Positions 1 to 9,491 of a DNA stretch of 35,591 bases are shown piece after piece. Positions within the stretch are counted from its first letter, which is position 1. Every line of letters starts with the position of its first letter. Below the pieces are notes generated by a model, which ran no database searches, had not been told where the DNA came from, and was given only the letters and a program-made list of their open reading frames with translations. Where the stretch lies: contig DEAW01000115.1 in the NCBI GenBank assembly GCA_002348315.1, positions 81,480 to 117,070 on the forward strand. The letters run 5' to 3'. Position numbers and translations under genes: made by a program. This DNA comes from Planctomycetaceae bacterium UBA2972. GTDB taxonomy: Bacteria > Planctomycetota > Planctomycetia > Pirellulales > Pirellulaceae.

Positions 1-224
1 ATATTTGCATCGAATCAACCGCTATAGAACACATCCTGCTTAATCGCCGAACAGGTACTATAACCGATCTAACCTCACCTTCCTTAGAAGTAAGACAACG
101 TCGATTTTACGACTTCGCCCCATAGACCTGAGGCTCTAACGCTCATAAATTGGATTTAAGCAATTCATGACATTAACTGTCAGTATTGATCGTCCGGAAT
201 AATATCACCCAGGAGAGCTCCCCG

Positions 225-3200
225 GTGTCACCAGTATCAAATTTGAATTCTGAAGAATTTGATGCATTGGAGCAGTTGCTCGGCTACCTCAATTTTTCAT
301 CCGGTTCTCCTGACCCGCAATTCCTAAGCAATCTCAATATTGTTTGGAAGCACCTGGCAGAACAGCACGGGGAAGACACCTGGACTCACCTCTATGACTT
401 TCTTACCGACGCAATCAATCACTTCACGAACGAGAAAGAGGCCTTTTCCCGTGTCGAACAGGCACGTACCGTTTTAGAGATTACCTTTGATCAACTGCTG
501 CGTTCTTACTTTCTGTTTCACCAGGACCTGCTTTTCCATTCCAGCGAGATTCAGGTCTTCAATGCTTTCTTTATTGGCCGAGCTTTCGAGGTCGTTCTAA
601 AGAACGGTCCTGACTTCAGTACGCTCGATACCGAAACCCTAATGAACCAATTCAATGACTTCATTGGATTTCGACCCGTCGCAACGCTGGAAACGCAAAA
701 ACACGAACCCTACACCAACGAATGGCTGAGACCAGTGCCGCTTTACATTCAGGGAGCGGGAGTTTGTGAAGGCCCCTACAAAGAAGTCATTGCATTAACG
801 ATCCATTTGCTTGAGCAAACCGATGAATCCATTCTGCGACAGGCTGGTTTCCATCCCGAAAAACTCACCGAGCTGGCGATCGACCCCCGGGCATATGACT
901 TCGATCATCCCGTCAATAAACGCCCCAATCATCATTTTGGAATGTGGGATCCTCATCACATTGACCGGGAAGGGTATTACGATCGCTATATCATCCAAAC
1001 GGTCACACTCGATTCACTGATGACTCGGTTTAAGGACCGGGACGATTTGGATCGCGATGAATTGTTATTCGAATCCTCAGCTGTCCTGGCCGGGACGATT
1101 CTGATGGCCTCAGGAATCAGCGGTTGGGGACCGGCCTGCCATGATTCCTCTGTTAATCTTTCCAAACTCATGCCGCGGATTGCGTCCTATCGAGATGAAT
1201 TTTACCGCCAGTTACTGGGGCAAATCGATCGAGAGCACCGTGATCGGCTGGCCGAGGAAGCTCTAATTCGCCATCAACCTTTTGGAGCGGCACGACAACA
1301 TCTTAACTCGCAGCTAACTGAAACCCGAGCTCGGCAACTTGAGCACATTCATCTGGGACAGGTTTTTGCGTTCATGGGGCACCACGATGCCGCTCGAGAT
1401 AAAGTCAGCAAAGTACCCGTTCCGTCGGCACGATTTCGCTGTCGAATTGCCTGCCAATTGGATCAATCTCTGCAGGCATTAGAACAAAATGATCTTCAGC
1501 AAACAGTGGATATTGCATCGTCAATTTTCTATCTCATCCAACGGTCCATCCAATGTGGAGCGTTTGTGGATCCCTGGAATATCCTTGGGTTTGATTGTCA
1601 GTTCAGCCTGTTTCCTGCAATGGAAAATAGCGTCCACGACCATCGGGTTGACGAATTGATTATCATTATCGAACAGTTCTTCGCTTTGTTAGCCAAAGCC
1701 TGGAGTGAAGCAGCCGCTATCGACAATCAGGATCTTTGTCGTCGTATTGATCTGCATTTCCACGAAGCCGCTCAATGGTGGCACAAATATGCTGCTCACG
1801 AAGTCAACAGCGTCCATGCAGCGGATCCATTTGAACTATACAACGCAGCCAAACGAGTCGCTGAAGCACTCAATCTGTGGAACAAGGATAACACCAGTGC
1901 CGGGAGTATCCGCTTCTGGACGCCCTATGTCGAATTATTCGATTCCCCCAAAGCCTATTCCCTAGTCATCCATTCACTCCTGGAACAAGGCGACCAAATA
2001 GCGTCACGAGCCTTGCTGATAAACTGGCTGAGTGAAGCCGAGAATGTTCCGTTGGAGCAAAATGATTCGTCATACTACATTCTGTCACGACGCTGGCTGC
2101 TTGATGTTCTCAGCAATTCGTCTGCAGTATTACTGACAACCAAGTCCACCGAGACCAATGATTCTCCCGAGGAAACATGGAATAAGATTCGTAAGTACTT
2201 TGACTATCTCGAAGCCAACTCCGAATCCTATTGGGATGTTCCCACGTTTGAACTGGGACTCCCTGAAAGCAGCAAACAGGAATCACTCGAATTGGAGAAA
2301 CTTTCAGAGGACGAGGAACAATACGACATCTTCAGTGCCGCTTACGAAGATGTCTCTTACGTGGATACAACCGATGACGGAATCGATGGTCATATCTTCG
2401 ATACTTCCAATAACAGTCAGGACGAACTGTTGTTAGCCGGAGAACAAATTGATAGACGTTTGGCATTTCACGATAGTCTGGCCCAACAGTGGAAACTTGC
2501 CGGACTGGGTCAGGCCATTGTCATACGTCAGTCCCAGGATGACATCGACAGGGAAGTGGTTCAATCCAGTCTGGATACGATCTCAACCTGGTCAGGACGT
2601 CTGCGTAAAAACCGCGATGAGTTAGAACGATTACTGGAGTCGATCGGGGCTTATGTGATCGCAACGCCGGTCGGCGATTTTGAGTCGATGACTGAATACG
2701 ACCGACAACGTGTGACGCTTGAATCGCTGATGGAACGAGTGATCTCCACCATCATTGAAGTCACCGACACCCGACGGATTCTCGACGCTGTCGTATTATT
2801 TCTGGAAACAAATCTGGGAAGCCAACGCGAAGAAGCAACCATTGTCGAATTCCAACAACTCACACTCACAATTTTCGCTGCCTTGATTCAAGGTGATCGT
2901 GACACTGTCCGGGAACACTGGCAATCTCTGTTAGACGGAATGGCACAATTACCATTGCTTTACATCCCACTTTCCAAGGGAGGAGATCCCAAAGAGATTG
3001 TGGTTCGGCGAGTCCGACAACGGACGATTTCAGATCTGTTGCTCTGGTTGCCCCGAATGGGACTGGTTGTCGAAACTTGCCAACTGTTGGAAGCCGCTCG
3101 TAATATGGAACGGCAACATCCAGCCGGACTTGGCGCCGTGACCGAATTTGATGAGCTTTTTCATATCGGCTACGAAGCGATCATCGAATGCCTGATTAAT

Positions 3201-4241
3201 TCAGCACCCGACTGGCCACTCGCCACTCTGCCTGAAGAGGAACAAGCAAAAAGAGTGGAGTCGGCAGAAGATGAACAACTAGTTCAGGCGTTGGAACAGG
3301 TTACCGAAGCATTACTGAGCAGCTGGTTGGCACACAGTCAAACCTTAAGGCTGTCAATTCTCGAACGAGTGGCCCACCGCAGCACCTGGGAAAATGTCGT
3401 TCAATTCATCGAAAAATACGGCGGTGAACTCTTTACGCAGCAGTTTTTAGCCATGGGTAATATTCGAGGCATCCTACTACAGGGTGTCGAATCCTGGCTC
3501 GAAGCGATTCGTGAGGAACCTCATTTAGAACTACGCTTGCTTGACGCGATAGAACGAGATATTCCAGCCAAAGAAGCGGGTAATATTCTCTCGCTGATTC
3601 TCGAGTCGATCGTTGAAAATTACTCGGAATATAGAGACTACAACAGCACAACCACGCAAAGTGACCGGGGAGAACTTCTCTATACTTTGCTGGACTTTTT
3701 AAGATTGCGAGTGCGTTACGATCGTATTTGTTGGAATCTACGCCCTGTCATCCTCGCTCATAAACTGCTGGTTTCTCATGACAATGATTCCGCGGCCAAC
3801 CTCTGGAGACAAAGCTTAACCGAACGTATCCAGGAAGAAGCTGAGATGTTTATCACTCGGCTAAAAAAACTCCAATCACAATACTCCATTCGGATGCGAA
3901 CGGTCGCAGATCGTGTGGAAGAACGATTTGTTCGCCCCATGGAAGTCGATCATTTACGATCGCTGGTGAAGCCTAGTCTGGATGAGAGCAAAGATATTAA
4001 ATCCGGCCGACCGTCGTTTGAAGAGTTACTTGAGAAGACCAATGTCTTGCTGGAAACCCCGTCCGGAGCCGGGCTCGATGTTCCTACCTGGCTGATCGCT
4101 TTAGAAGAAGAAATCGAATTGCTACGGTATCCGGATTACATCAAACATGATGAAAAAAGACTCCGAGAGGTGATTCCTCAAATCAAACTGTCTCATGATG
4201 AATTACAGCAACAGTTGATCTGGTGGCTGGAACAACAGTAG
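225..4241 (+). CDS. Very large helical protein of unknown function
   Basis: I do not recognise this family. The frame is open from a TTG at 186, but I prefer the GTG at 225: AGGAGA at 211-216 sits 8 bases before it, while the TTG has no Shine-Dalgarno sequence. That gives 1338 residues, rich in Leu, Glu, Gln and Trp, with long predicted helices throughout and no signal peptide or membrane segment. It is probably a cytoplasmic alpha-solenoid or TPR-like scaffold; one stretch near residue 390 (FMGHHDAARDK) looks like a degenerate TPR. A strongly acidic segment lies around residues 690-750. No catalytic motif is visible. The gene stands alone on the plus strand and converges with hemW, 30 bases away. 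Function cannot be assigned. Confidence 0.8.
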   Translation: MSPVSNLNSEEFDALEQLLGYLNFSSGSPDPQFLSNLNIVWKHLAEQHGEDTWTHLYDFLTDAINHFTNEKEAFSRVEQARTVLEITFDQLLRSYFLFHQDLLFHSSEIQVFNAFFIGRAFEVVLKNGPDFSTLDTETLMNQFNDFIGFRPVATLETQKHEPYTNEWLRPVPLYIQGAGVCEGPYKEVIALTIHLLEQTDESILRQAGFHPEKLTELAIDPRAYDFDHPVNKRPNHHFGMWDPHHIDREGYYDRYIIQTVTLDSLMTRFKDRDDLDRDELLFESSAVLAGTILMASGISGWGPACHDSSVNLSKLMPRIASYRDEFYRQLLGQIDREHRDRLAEEALIRHQPFGAARQHLNSQLTETRARQLEHIHLGQVFAFMGHHDAARDKVSKVPVPSARFRCRIACQLDQSLQALEQNDLQQTVDIASSIFYLIQRSIQCGAFVDPWNILGFDCQFSLFPAMENSVHDHRVDELIIIIEQFFALLAKAWSEAAAIDNQDLCRRIDLHFHEAAQWWHKYAAHEVNSVHAADPFELYNAAKRVAEALNLWNKDNTSAGSIRFWTPYVELFDSPKAYSLVIHSLLEQGDQIASRALLINWLSEAENVPLEQNDSSYYILSRRWLLDVLSNSSAVLLTTKSTETNDSPEETWNKIRKYFDYLEANSESYWDVPTFELGLPESSKQESLELEKLSEDEEQYDIFSAAYEDVSYVDTTDDGIDGHIFDTSNNSQDELLLAGEQIDRRLAFHDSLAQQWKLAGLGQAIVIRQSQDDIDREVVQSSLDTISTWSGRLRKNRDELERLLESIGAYVIATPVGDFESMTEYDRQRVTLESLMERVISTIIEVTDTRRILDAVVLFLETNLGSQREEATIVEFQQLTLTIFAALIQGDRDTVREHWQSLLDGMAQLPLLYIPLSKGGDPKEIVVRRVRQRTISDLLLWLPRMGLVVETCQLLEAARNMERQHPAGLGAVTEFDELFHIGYEAIIECLINSAPDWPLATLPEEEQAKRVESAEDEQLVQALEQVTEALLSSWLAHSQTLRLSILERVAHRSTWENVVQFIEKYGGELFTQQFLAMGNIRGILLQGVESWLEAIREEPHLELRLLDAIERDIPAKEAGNILSLILESIVENYSEYRDYNSTTTQSDRGELLYTLLDFLRLRVRYDRICWNLRPVILAHKLLVSHDNDSAANLWRQSLTERIQEEAEMFITRLKKLQSQYSIRMRTVADRVEERFVRPMEVDHLRSLVKPSLDESKDIKSGRPSFEELLEKTNVLLETPSGAGLDVPTWLIALEEEIELLRYPDYIKHDEKRLREVIPQIKLSHDELQQQLIWWLEQQ

Positions 4242-4271
4242 ATCGCATTTCTAGTGCTAACAGGCTGATGA

Positions 4272-5414
4272 TTACAACAAGTCCGGCCACATACTGTCGC
4301 TAATTAATAACCCCTCTTCGGTCAAACAGAGACGTCCTTGTGACCATTGCAATAAACCTTGATCAACAAATCGTTTTATCTGTGGTCCGGCTAGAGAATC
4401 GAGGGACACTCCGGTCTTTTGAAGAAACCACTCCGGAGTGAACCCGTCGAGGCGGCGCAATGCGAACACGAGAATTTCCCGCTGGAGGTCTTCTCCCACA
4501 ACCTGTTCTGATTCAGCCACCGCGGACTCGCCTGCCAACACCTTCTTGATATAGTTCGTGGTGCTACGATGATTGACTTCCCGATAACCGTTAACGTATC
4601 GTGCCGCGCCGGGACCGGCTGCAAAGTAAGGGTCGCCAAACCAGTAGGCCTGATTATGCCGGCATTCAAAACCAGGTAGAGAAAAATTGGAAACTTCGTA
4701 ATGATGGTACCCCGCTGCGGTGAGCGTTCGTCTGGCCGTTAAATAGAACGCTCGTTGTAAATCATCGCTGACTTCTTCCCAATCGCCTTTCTTAAATCGA
4801 CTCCAGAATGGCGTTCCCTTTTCAATGGTAAGGCCGTATGTGGAAATGTGGGTGGGACCGAGTGTCAGTAACGATTGCAGATCCGTCGTCCATTGCTCGA
4901 GCGTCTCACCGGGTACTCCAAAAATAAGGTCCATCGAGACAGAGGCCATAGACTTCAGTAGCTTGAAGCAATCTTCCAATTGCTGTTTCTGATGACTACG
5001 TTCTAGTAATTTGAGCTTGGACTCATCAAAGGACTGGCCGCCCAGACTGACTCGATTGATCCCATATTCTTCGAATAGTTGCACGGTTTCAGCCGTGATA
5101 TCTTCTGGATTCGCTTCCGTCGTAAACTCGCCATCGTCTGATAAAGGGAACCAGAATTGAAGCAAGTCGAGTAACGAGCGAAATTCGGTCAGGCTTAATT
5201 GAGTGGGAGTCCCACCGCCCAGAAAGATTGTATCCACTTGCTGAGGCGAATCTAATCGCCGCAATTCCATTTCCAATGCCTTTAGATAGGATGCGTGTAA
5301 ATCATCACGTCCGGTAATGACGGTGAAGTTACAATAACCGCATCGATGGCGACAAAAAGGGACATGAATGTAAACGGAACGGGGAGCCTGCGTCTCAATC
5401 GAAGTGGCCATCAT
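4272..5414 (-). CDS. hemW: HemW-like radical SAM protein
   Basis: Radical SAM protein of the HemN/HemW superfamily, 380 residues, the usual length for HemW. The [4Fe-4S] motif is C21-x3-C25-x2-C28 followed by N-F. The fourth Cys that marks true oxygen-independent coproporphyrinogen oxidase (HemN, CxxxCxxCxC) is absent, which favours HemW, a haem chaperone or carrier that is often misannotated as HemN. The GGGTPTQL motif (SAM binding) and the C-terminal HemN-type winged-helix region (FTPEWFLQKTG) are present. The ATG at 5414 directly follows the TAG stop of the upstream metallo-hydrolase with no spacer and only a weak Shine-Dalgarno, so translation is probably coupled. A second in-frame ATG follows immediately (5411). 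Confidence 0.88.
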   Translation of the reverse strand: MMATSIETQAPRSVYIHVPFCRHRCGYCNFTVITGRDDLHASYLKALEMELRRLDSPQQVDTIFLGGGTPTQLSLTEFRSLLDLLQFWFPLSDDGEFTTEANPEDITAETVQLFEEYGINRVSLGGQSFDESKLKLLERSHQKQQLEDCFKLLKSMASVSMDLIFGVPGETLEQWTTDLQSLLTLGPTHISTYGLTIEKGTPFWSRFKKGDWEEVSDDLQRAFYLTARRTLTAAGYHHYEVSNFSLPGFECRHNQAYWFGDPYFAAGPGAARYVNGYREVNHRSTTNYIKKVLAGESAVAESEQVVGEDLQREILVFALRRLDGFTPEWFLQKTGVSLDSLAGPQIKRFVDQGLLQWSQGRLCLTEEGLLISDSMWPDLL

Positions 5415-6251
5415 CTATAACCACAAATGCAATCGCTCTGCCAGAGCGTCTGGCAAGGCAGCTTGGACCATCTTTTTAACCTGATCGTAATTGTAACGCG
5501 TGCTGAAATGAGATGCGATAATCAATTCGTTTTCAAAATCGTCAGCCCGGTCGATAAAATCATTGAGGTGCATATGACCGTTTTTACGAATTTTATCCTG
5601 ACTATGATCCTGAGATACGAACGTCATCTCCGTGATTAGAATCTTGCATTGATACAAGGCCGGCGTCAAATCCAGGCCTTCGATTCGTGTGTCACCGGTA
5701 TAACCAACTAATGGAATGCGAACTTCTGCGGAAACCTCCGTACCACTTTGACGAATATCCCGAATCTGCTCGCCACTCAATTCCGTATACTCCGCTTTGA
5801 GCTTATTCCGTCGATGCCAAACCAGATAGCTTAACGACGGTACGGTATGCCGAGTCTCTCCTACAGTCACAAGAAACTCCTTGTTAAGCTCGATTTCATC
5901 CCCGGGTGCAACTCCAACAAGCTCGCAGGGCAAACGACCACGATCCAGCTTAGTAAATGCTTTAAGAATTTGATGGACCGTATCCACCGCATGCTGAGGT
6001 AAGTAGATGCTGGGAGGTTCCATCTTCATCATACGGCGACGTGCAACATAAACCGGTAACGCCACAATATGATCCATATGGCAATGCGAAATAAACCAGT
6101 TAGGCGTGCCCATGAAATCCCATGGATGCGCTCCTAAATCGAAACCCAGTTTCAACTCAGGCACACGCCAATACGTCTGCACTGCAGCGCGCGAAAACCC
6201 CTCGATTGTAAGATCGCCATGAGTCAACGTTTTTACCGGCAGGTTCTTCAC
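5415..6251 (-). CDS. RNase Z-like MBL-fold hydrolase
   Basis: Metallo-beta-lactamase fold protein of 278 residues. Visible motifs are the zinc-binding HCHMDH (HxHxDH, residues 56-61), GYTGDTR (the Asp ligand), ITEMTF, a late HMHL and the C-terminal SHFSTRY, which matches the HFSxRY-type motif of RNase Z/ElaC. The likely role is tRNA 3'-end processing or a related phosphodiesterase activity in the cytoplasm. The classical long exosite arm is not obvious, so I withhold a gene symbol. The start is a GTG (6249-6251) with little Shine-Dalgarno. It lies 106 bases downstream of scpA and abuts hemW with no gap, so these two are almost certainly cotranscribed. Confidence 0.8.
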   Translation of the reverse strand: MKNLPVKTLTHGDLTIEGFSRAAVQTYWRVPELKLGFDLGAHPWDFMGTPNWFISHCHMDHIVALPVYVARRRMMKMEPPSIYLPQHAVDTVHQILKAFTKLDRGRLPCELVGVAPGDEIELNKEFLVTVGETRHTVPSLSYLVWHRRNKLKAEYTELSGEQIRDIRQSGTEVSAEVRIPLVGYTGDTRIEGLDLTPALYQCKILITEMTFVSQDHSQDKIRKNGHMHLNDFIDRADDFENELIIASHFSTRYNYDQVKKMVQAALPDALAERLHLWL

Positions 6252-6357
6252 GTTTCAATTTTCGATTCGGATGGGGGCTATTTAAGAGTACTGAATTATG
6301 ATTCGGAATGCCGATTGTAGCCAGCCTAAATCAGCTGTGTCCGGACAGTGCCCCGAT

Positions 6358-7173
6358 TTATCGCATCTTGGTAGGCATGTCACCTAGAACAGGTTTTTTG
6401 TGATCATATTCCTCGACATTGGAGACATCAATATCCGCGCGGAAGTGCTCGCCCGCCATAACCCAAATGTCACCCCCTACATTATCTTGTATCGCTTCCA
6501 CACCATGGTGACGAACCAATTCCAGTATCGAAAGGAACATTCCAATGATCGCTGTCTTGTGCATCCCCATTTCAAAAAACTGTGACAACGCGACTCGACC
6601 TTCCTTCACAATCCGCCTATGGATCTGACGCATGTAGACGTGAATCGGAGTGTCATCAAAAATGACCGTCTCTTCAGGGGCAACCTGAATATCCTTCAGG
6701 ATCCTTCCCATCGCACTGACCAGGTCCCAGAGTTCGACATCCTGAATATGTTGCTCGGCCATGTCAATTTTACGCGGCGGTAAGTCATTCGTTTGACGAC
6801 CATGCCGCTGTCCCCAACCGCGAGCCCGCGTCTCCAGCATCATCGCCGCATCACGGTATTGCTTGTATTCCAGCAAACGCTGTACCAACTCGTCCCGGGG
6901 ATCTTCAATCTCAGTTTCCACCTCTTCAACTCGAGGTAGGACTAGTCTGGATTTGATTTCTGTTAGAGTACTAGCTAATTCAAGAAAATCACCAACATCA
7001 TCGATACTTAATTGCTCAAGGAGTTCGAGGAATTCCATATACTGATCGAGCACTTCGGCTATCGGAATGTCTTCGACGTTGAGTTCATGTTTGCGTACTA
7101 AATACAGTAGAAGGTCTAGTGGTCCTCTGAATACATTCAGTTCCACTCTAAAATCTTCCACCAGATCGGACAC
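6358..7173 (-). CDS. scpA: Segregation and condensation protein A
   Basis: Kleisin subunit of the SMC-ScpAB condensin complex, 271 residues, which bridges the SMC heads and binds ScpB for chromosome organisation and segregation. The diagnostic N-terminal FRGPLDLLLYLVRKHELNVEDIPIAEV-type segment (around residues 14-40, split by other residues) is present, with the C-terminal winged-helix region after about residue 190 (VALSQFFEMG). The start is GTG at 7171-7173 with a purine-rich AAGAAAGAG stretch upstream. Its partner scpB lies in the same window (12674-13480) but in a separate gene run, whereas many bacteria keep scpA and scpB adjacent. The 391-base region upstream is shared with the divergent pentapeptide-repeat gene. 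Confidence 0.93.
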   Translation of the reverse strand: MSDLVEDFRVELNVFRGPLDLLLYLVRKHELNVEDIPIAEVLDQYMEFLELLEQLSIDDVGDFLELASTLTEIKSRLVLPRVEEVETEIEDPRDELVQRLLEYKQYRDAAMMLETRARGWGQRHGRQTNDLPPRKIDMAEQHIQDVELWDLVSAMGRILKDIQVAPEETVIFDDTPIHVYMRQIHRRIVKEGRVALSQFFEMGMHKTAIIGMFLSILELVRHHGVEAIQDNVGGDIWVMAGEHFRADIDVSNVEEYDHKKPVLGDMPTKMR

Positions 7174-7564
7174 AGTTTTCTCTTTCTTGATTAATGGGAA
7201 ACTAAACTACACTCAATTCCAGGGCAAATCGTACTCAGTTTGCCATGCTATTTCCTACCCCAATTGGTTTTTGAACCTGCTAAAAACGCATCAATTGCTA
7301 TTGATTTGTTTCAATAGAAGGCGTAGTGTGCATTTAAGAGCAGCGGATACCTATCCCACCTTGACTCACTTTTGTGTCACATCCGTGCTCTCCCCCACTT
7401 CGTGATCCCTGTTTCATTAACGACAGGGTTTCCAATACATACCAAGTGATCACTACCACTTTGATATAAGCCATTCAGAAGCGGTTGCTTACACATCAAG
7501 AATTTGCAAGGTGTGGACGGCCACCTTACTGAGACTTCCTGCTTCAGGCAAAGGAGTACGAGTG
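7174..7564. other. 391-base divergent intergenic region
   Basis: Non-coding region between scpA (minus) and the pentapeptide-repeat gene (plus). It should carry promoters in both directions. I could not place a convincing -35/-10 pair on either strand. The only structure seen is a 6-bp inverted repeat, CCCTGT (7407-7412) and ACAGGG (7423-7428), with a 10-base loop. Nothing in it looks like a tRNA, riboswitch or small gene. Confidence 0.4.
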
Positions 7565-8197
7565 ATGATCGAAATCAAGCATGCCACTACCCGGGACGTA
7601 CTGTATCGTCTGGAAGACGACACATTACAAGAAGCTCATTTAGACAACGCAAAAATCGCCGGAGCGGATCTGTCGAATTTGGATCTCCGTGGCGTTACGT
7701 TTCGAAATGCTGATCTTCGCGAGGTTGATTTTTCGGGAGCTAATCTTCAGGGAGCTATCTTAAAGAATGCTGGTTTAAGTAGAGCCAATTTCGAGCATGC
7801 TAATCTACAGCAAATCGACCTGACCAATGCTTTTATGGATGATGCGAATTTCAGCGAAGCTGACCTTTCGCATGCGATTCTACGTTACAGCAAAATGACT
7901 AATGCCGATTGCCAGGGAGCCGTGTTGATACGAGCAGATATTAGCCTGGCCGATCTCACTCGAATTAACTGCAATGACGCCAACATGGCACATTGTGATT
8001 TACGAGGTACTAACCTAGCCGGAGCGAACTTAAACGGCGCCAACTTAACCGGAGCCAATATGCTGGATGCAAAGATGGTGGATGTCCAAATGGCCGGCGT
8101 CCATATGGAAAACGCCATTGGGCCCCACGGACAAATCGTGCCAGCCCATAAACCCGCCACTCAAACATCAAGATGGTGGGAATTCTGGAAACGTTAG
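7565..8197 (+). CDS. Pentapeptide-repeat protein
   Basis: About 210 residues, of which roughly 20-185 consist of tandem A(D/N)LXX pentapeptides (for example ADLSNLDLRGV, GANLQGAIL, GTNLAGANLNGANLTGANM). These fold as a right-handed quadrilateral beta-helix. No signal peptide or membrane segment is visible, so it is probably cytoplasmic. The C-terminus ends in an aromatic-basic tail (WWEFWKR) that could contact a partner or membrane. I chose the ATG at 7565 because AAGGAG (7551-7556) lies 8 bases upstream. The GTG at 7511 would add 18 residues unrelated to the repeat. Family functions vary (DNA mimicry and gyrase protection in the Qnr/MfpA branch; unknown in most), so no specific role is claimed. 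Its stop overlaps the stop of the convergent larA-like gene. Confidence 0.9.
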   Translation: MIEIKHATTRDVLYRLEDDTLQEAHLDNAKIAGADLSNLDLRGVTFRNADLREVDFSGANLQGAILKNAGLSRANFEHANLQQIDLTNAFMDDANFSEADLSHAILRYSKMTNADCQGAVLIRADISLADLTRINCNDANMAHCDLRGTNLAGANLNGANLTGANMLDAKMVDVQMAGVHMENAIGPHGQIVPAHKPATQTSRWWEFWKR

Positions 8198-9483
8198 GAC
8201 ACGACTTCCGGAATGACATACGGTCCTCGCGGTATTACCGCTATCGATGCATTTTGACCGTGGACACGTAATGCTTCGTCTACTGCGGTTTCGACACTCT
8301 CAGCACTATCGACAAACAACTGCTTGATCGTCTCCTGAGAAAGACCATCCGTAACCACCTTAACCTCTGCCTTGCGTAACACTTTAGCCATCATTTCAAG
8401 CTGCCATTGGTCCATCACAAAGTAATCCGGTGACATGATGGCCTGCATGAAATCGTCAATATTAGGATGGCGTTTAAACAAACTGGCAAATTCGTCACTA
8501 CCAATGCCCTCGGTCATACTGGCCGCCACAATAATCGAACCGCCTTGTTTCACAATCGGTACGGCTGCCATCATCCCCTTCACACTTTGATAAAAAGTCG
8601 TATCCAGCGGATATCCGGCTGACGAAGTGATCACGATATCGTATTCCTGGTCGACTCGGTCGATCACAATGTCCTGACAGAACGCTGCACCTTCTTCAAA
8701 GGCGCTGATTTGATCGCCGGCCACAAACTTCAATGGGCGGCGATACGCATCAATCACTACGTTTGCAATGAAATTACATCCCGCTCGATTGGCAATCCAG
8801 GTATTTTCGCTGTGCACCGGATTGCCGTCGAGCTGACCGGTCGCTGCGTTGGGATGCTCTAAAAACCGCGGGCTGTGCCAGGCTCGTATCGTCTCGATAC
8901 CAGCAATTCCCGGACAGACAAGTTTCCGACCGCCTGAGAATCCCGCCATAAAGTGGGGCTCGATCAACCCTACCGTAATCTTCATATCCGCTTCCATGTA
9001 ATGCGTATTGATCCACATGGACACACCACGAGGTGATTTACCCAGATAAACAAGTTGCTGAGGATCCTGAGCATCATGGTTGATCACGTTATACTTTTCA
9101 GCTATCTCTGCACCCACCATTTCGACGATCTCTTCCGGGCGGCTGGGGCGATGAAGTCCCGTGGCAATCAAAATCTTAATGTTTTGAGTTTCAATTCCAC
9201 CGGCATGTAACGTTTCCAGTATGGGCTCGAGCATGAGCTGATTTGGAACAGGCCTGGTAATGTCACAGATGACAATACAAACAGAAGACCGCCCCTGAAT
9301 GATTTCACTCAGGGGCGGTGTGTTGTTGGGTTTATCTAAGACTGCCTGTAAAGCCTGACGATCAGTCATATTGGGCTGTTGGGCAAGTGGAGTCGCAGTC
9401 TTATAAGCTAACGTTCGAACGTCCAGATGATCGGGCAGAGTCACCATAAGACCCTGTTTTCCGTAATCGAGACTAATCTGCAT
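8194..9483 (-). CDS. LarA-family nickel-pincer enzyme (lactate racemase-like)
   Basis: LarA superfamily protein (429 residues), homologous to nickel-dependent lactate racemase, which uses a nickel-pincer nucleotide cofactor to racemise or epimerise 2-hydroxy acids. The residues expected from Lactiplantibacillus plantarum LarA (H108, H174, K184, H200) appear here as H111 (ATGLHRP), H177 (EPHFMAGFSGG), K187 (GGRK) and H203 (RAWHS). Spacing is identical: 66, 10 and 16 residues. Cofactor attachment and Ni coordination should therefore be intact. The substrate is unknown, since the family includes many non-lactate racemases and epimerases. No larB, larC or larE cofactor-synthesis gene is in the window. 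It lies 8 bases after the PVC small basic protein gene and is likely cotranscribed with it. Confidence 0.87.
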   Translation of the reverse strand: MQISLDYGKQGLMVTLPDHLDVRTLAYKTATPLAQQPNMTDRQALQAVLDKPNNTPPLSEIIQGRSSVCIVICDITRPVPNQLMLEPILETLHAGGIETQNIKILIATGLHRPSRPEEIVEMVGAEIAEKYNVINHDAQDPQQLVYLGKSPRGVSMWINTHYMEADMKITVGLIEPHFMAGFSGGRKLVCPGIAGIETIRAWHSPRFLEHPNAATGQLDGNPVHSENTWIANRAGCNFIANVVIDAYRRPLKFVAGDQISAFEEGAAFCQDIVIDRVDQEYDIVITSSAGYPLDTTFYQSVKGMMAAVPIVKQGGSIIVAASMTEGIGSDEFASLFKRHPNIDDFMQAIMSPDYFVMDQWQLEMMAKVLRKAEVKVVTDGLSQETIKQLFVDSAESVETAVDEALRVHGQNASIAVIPRGPYVIPEVVS

Positions 9484-9491
9484 CGAACTAT

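Noticed and set aside
168..182. TGACA-TTAAC-TGTCA inverted repeat upstream of the first gene
   Set aside because: Five-base arms occur by chance often, and no known operator consensus fits.
186..224. TTG start at 186 for the large plus-strand gene
   Set aside because: It has no Shine-Dalgarno, while the GTG at 225 has AGGAGA 8 bases before it.
4272..5414. Calling the radical SAM protein coproporphyrinogen dehydrogenase HemN
   Set aside because: The fourth cysteine of the HemN motif is replaced by Phe, which fits HemW.
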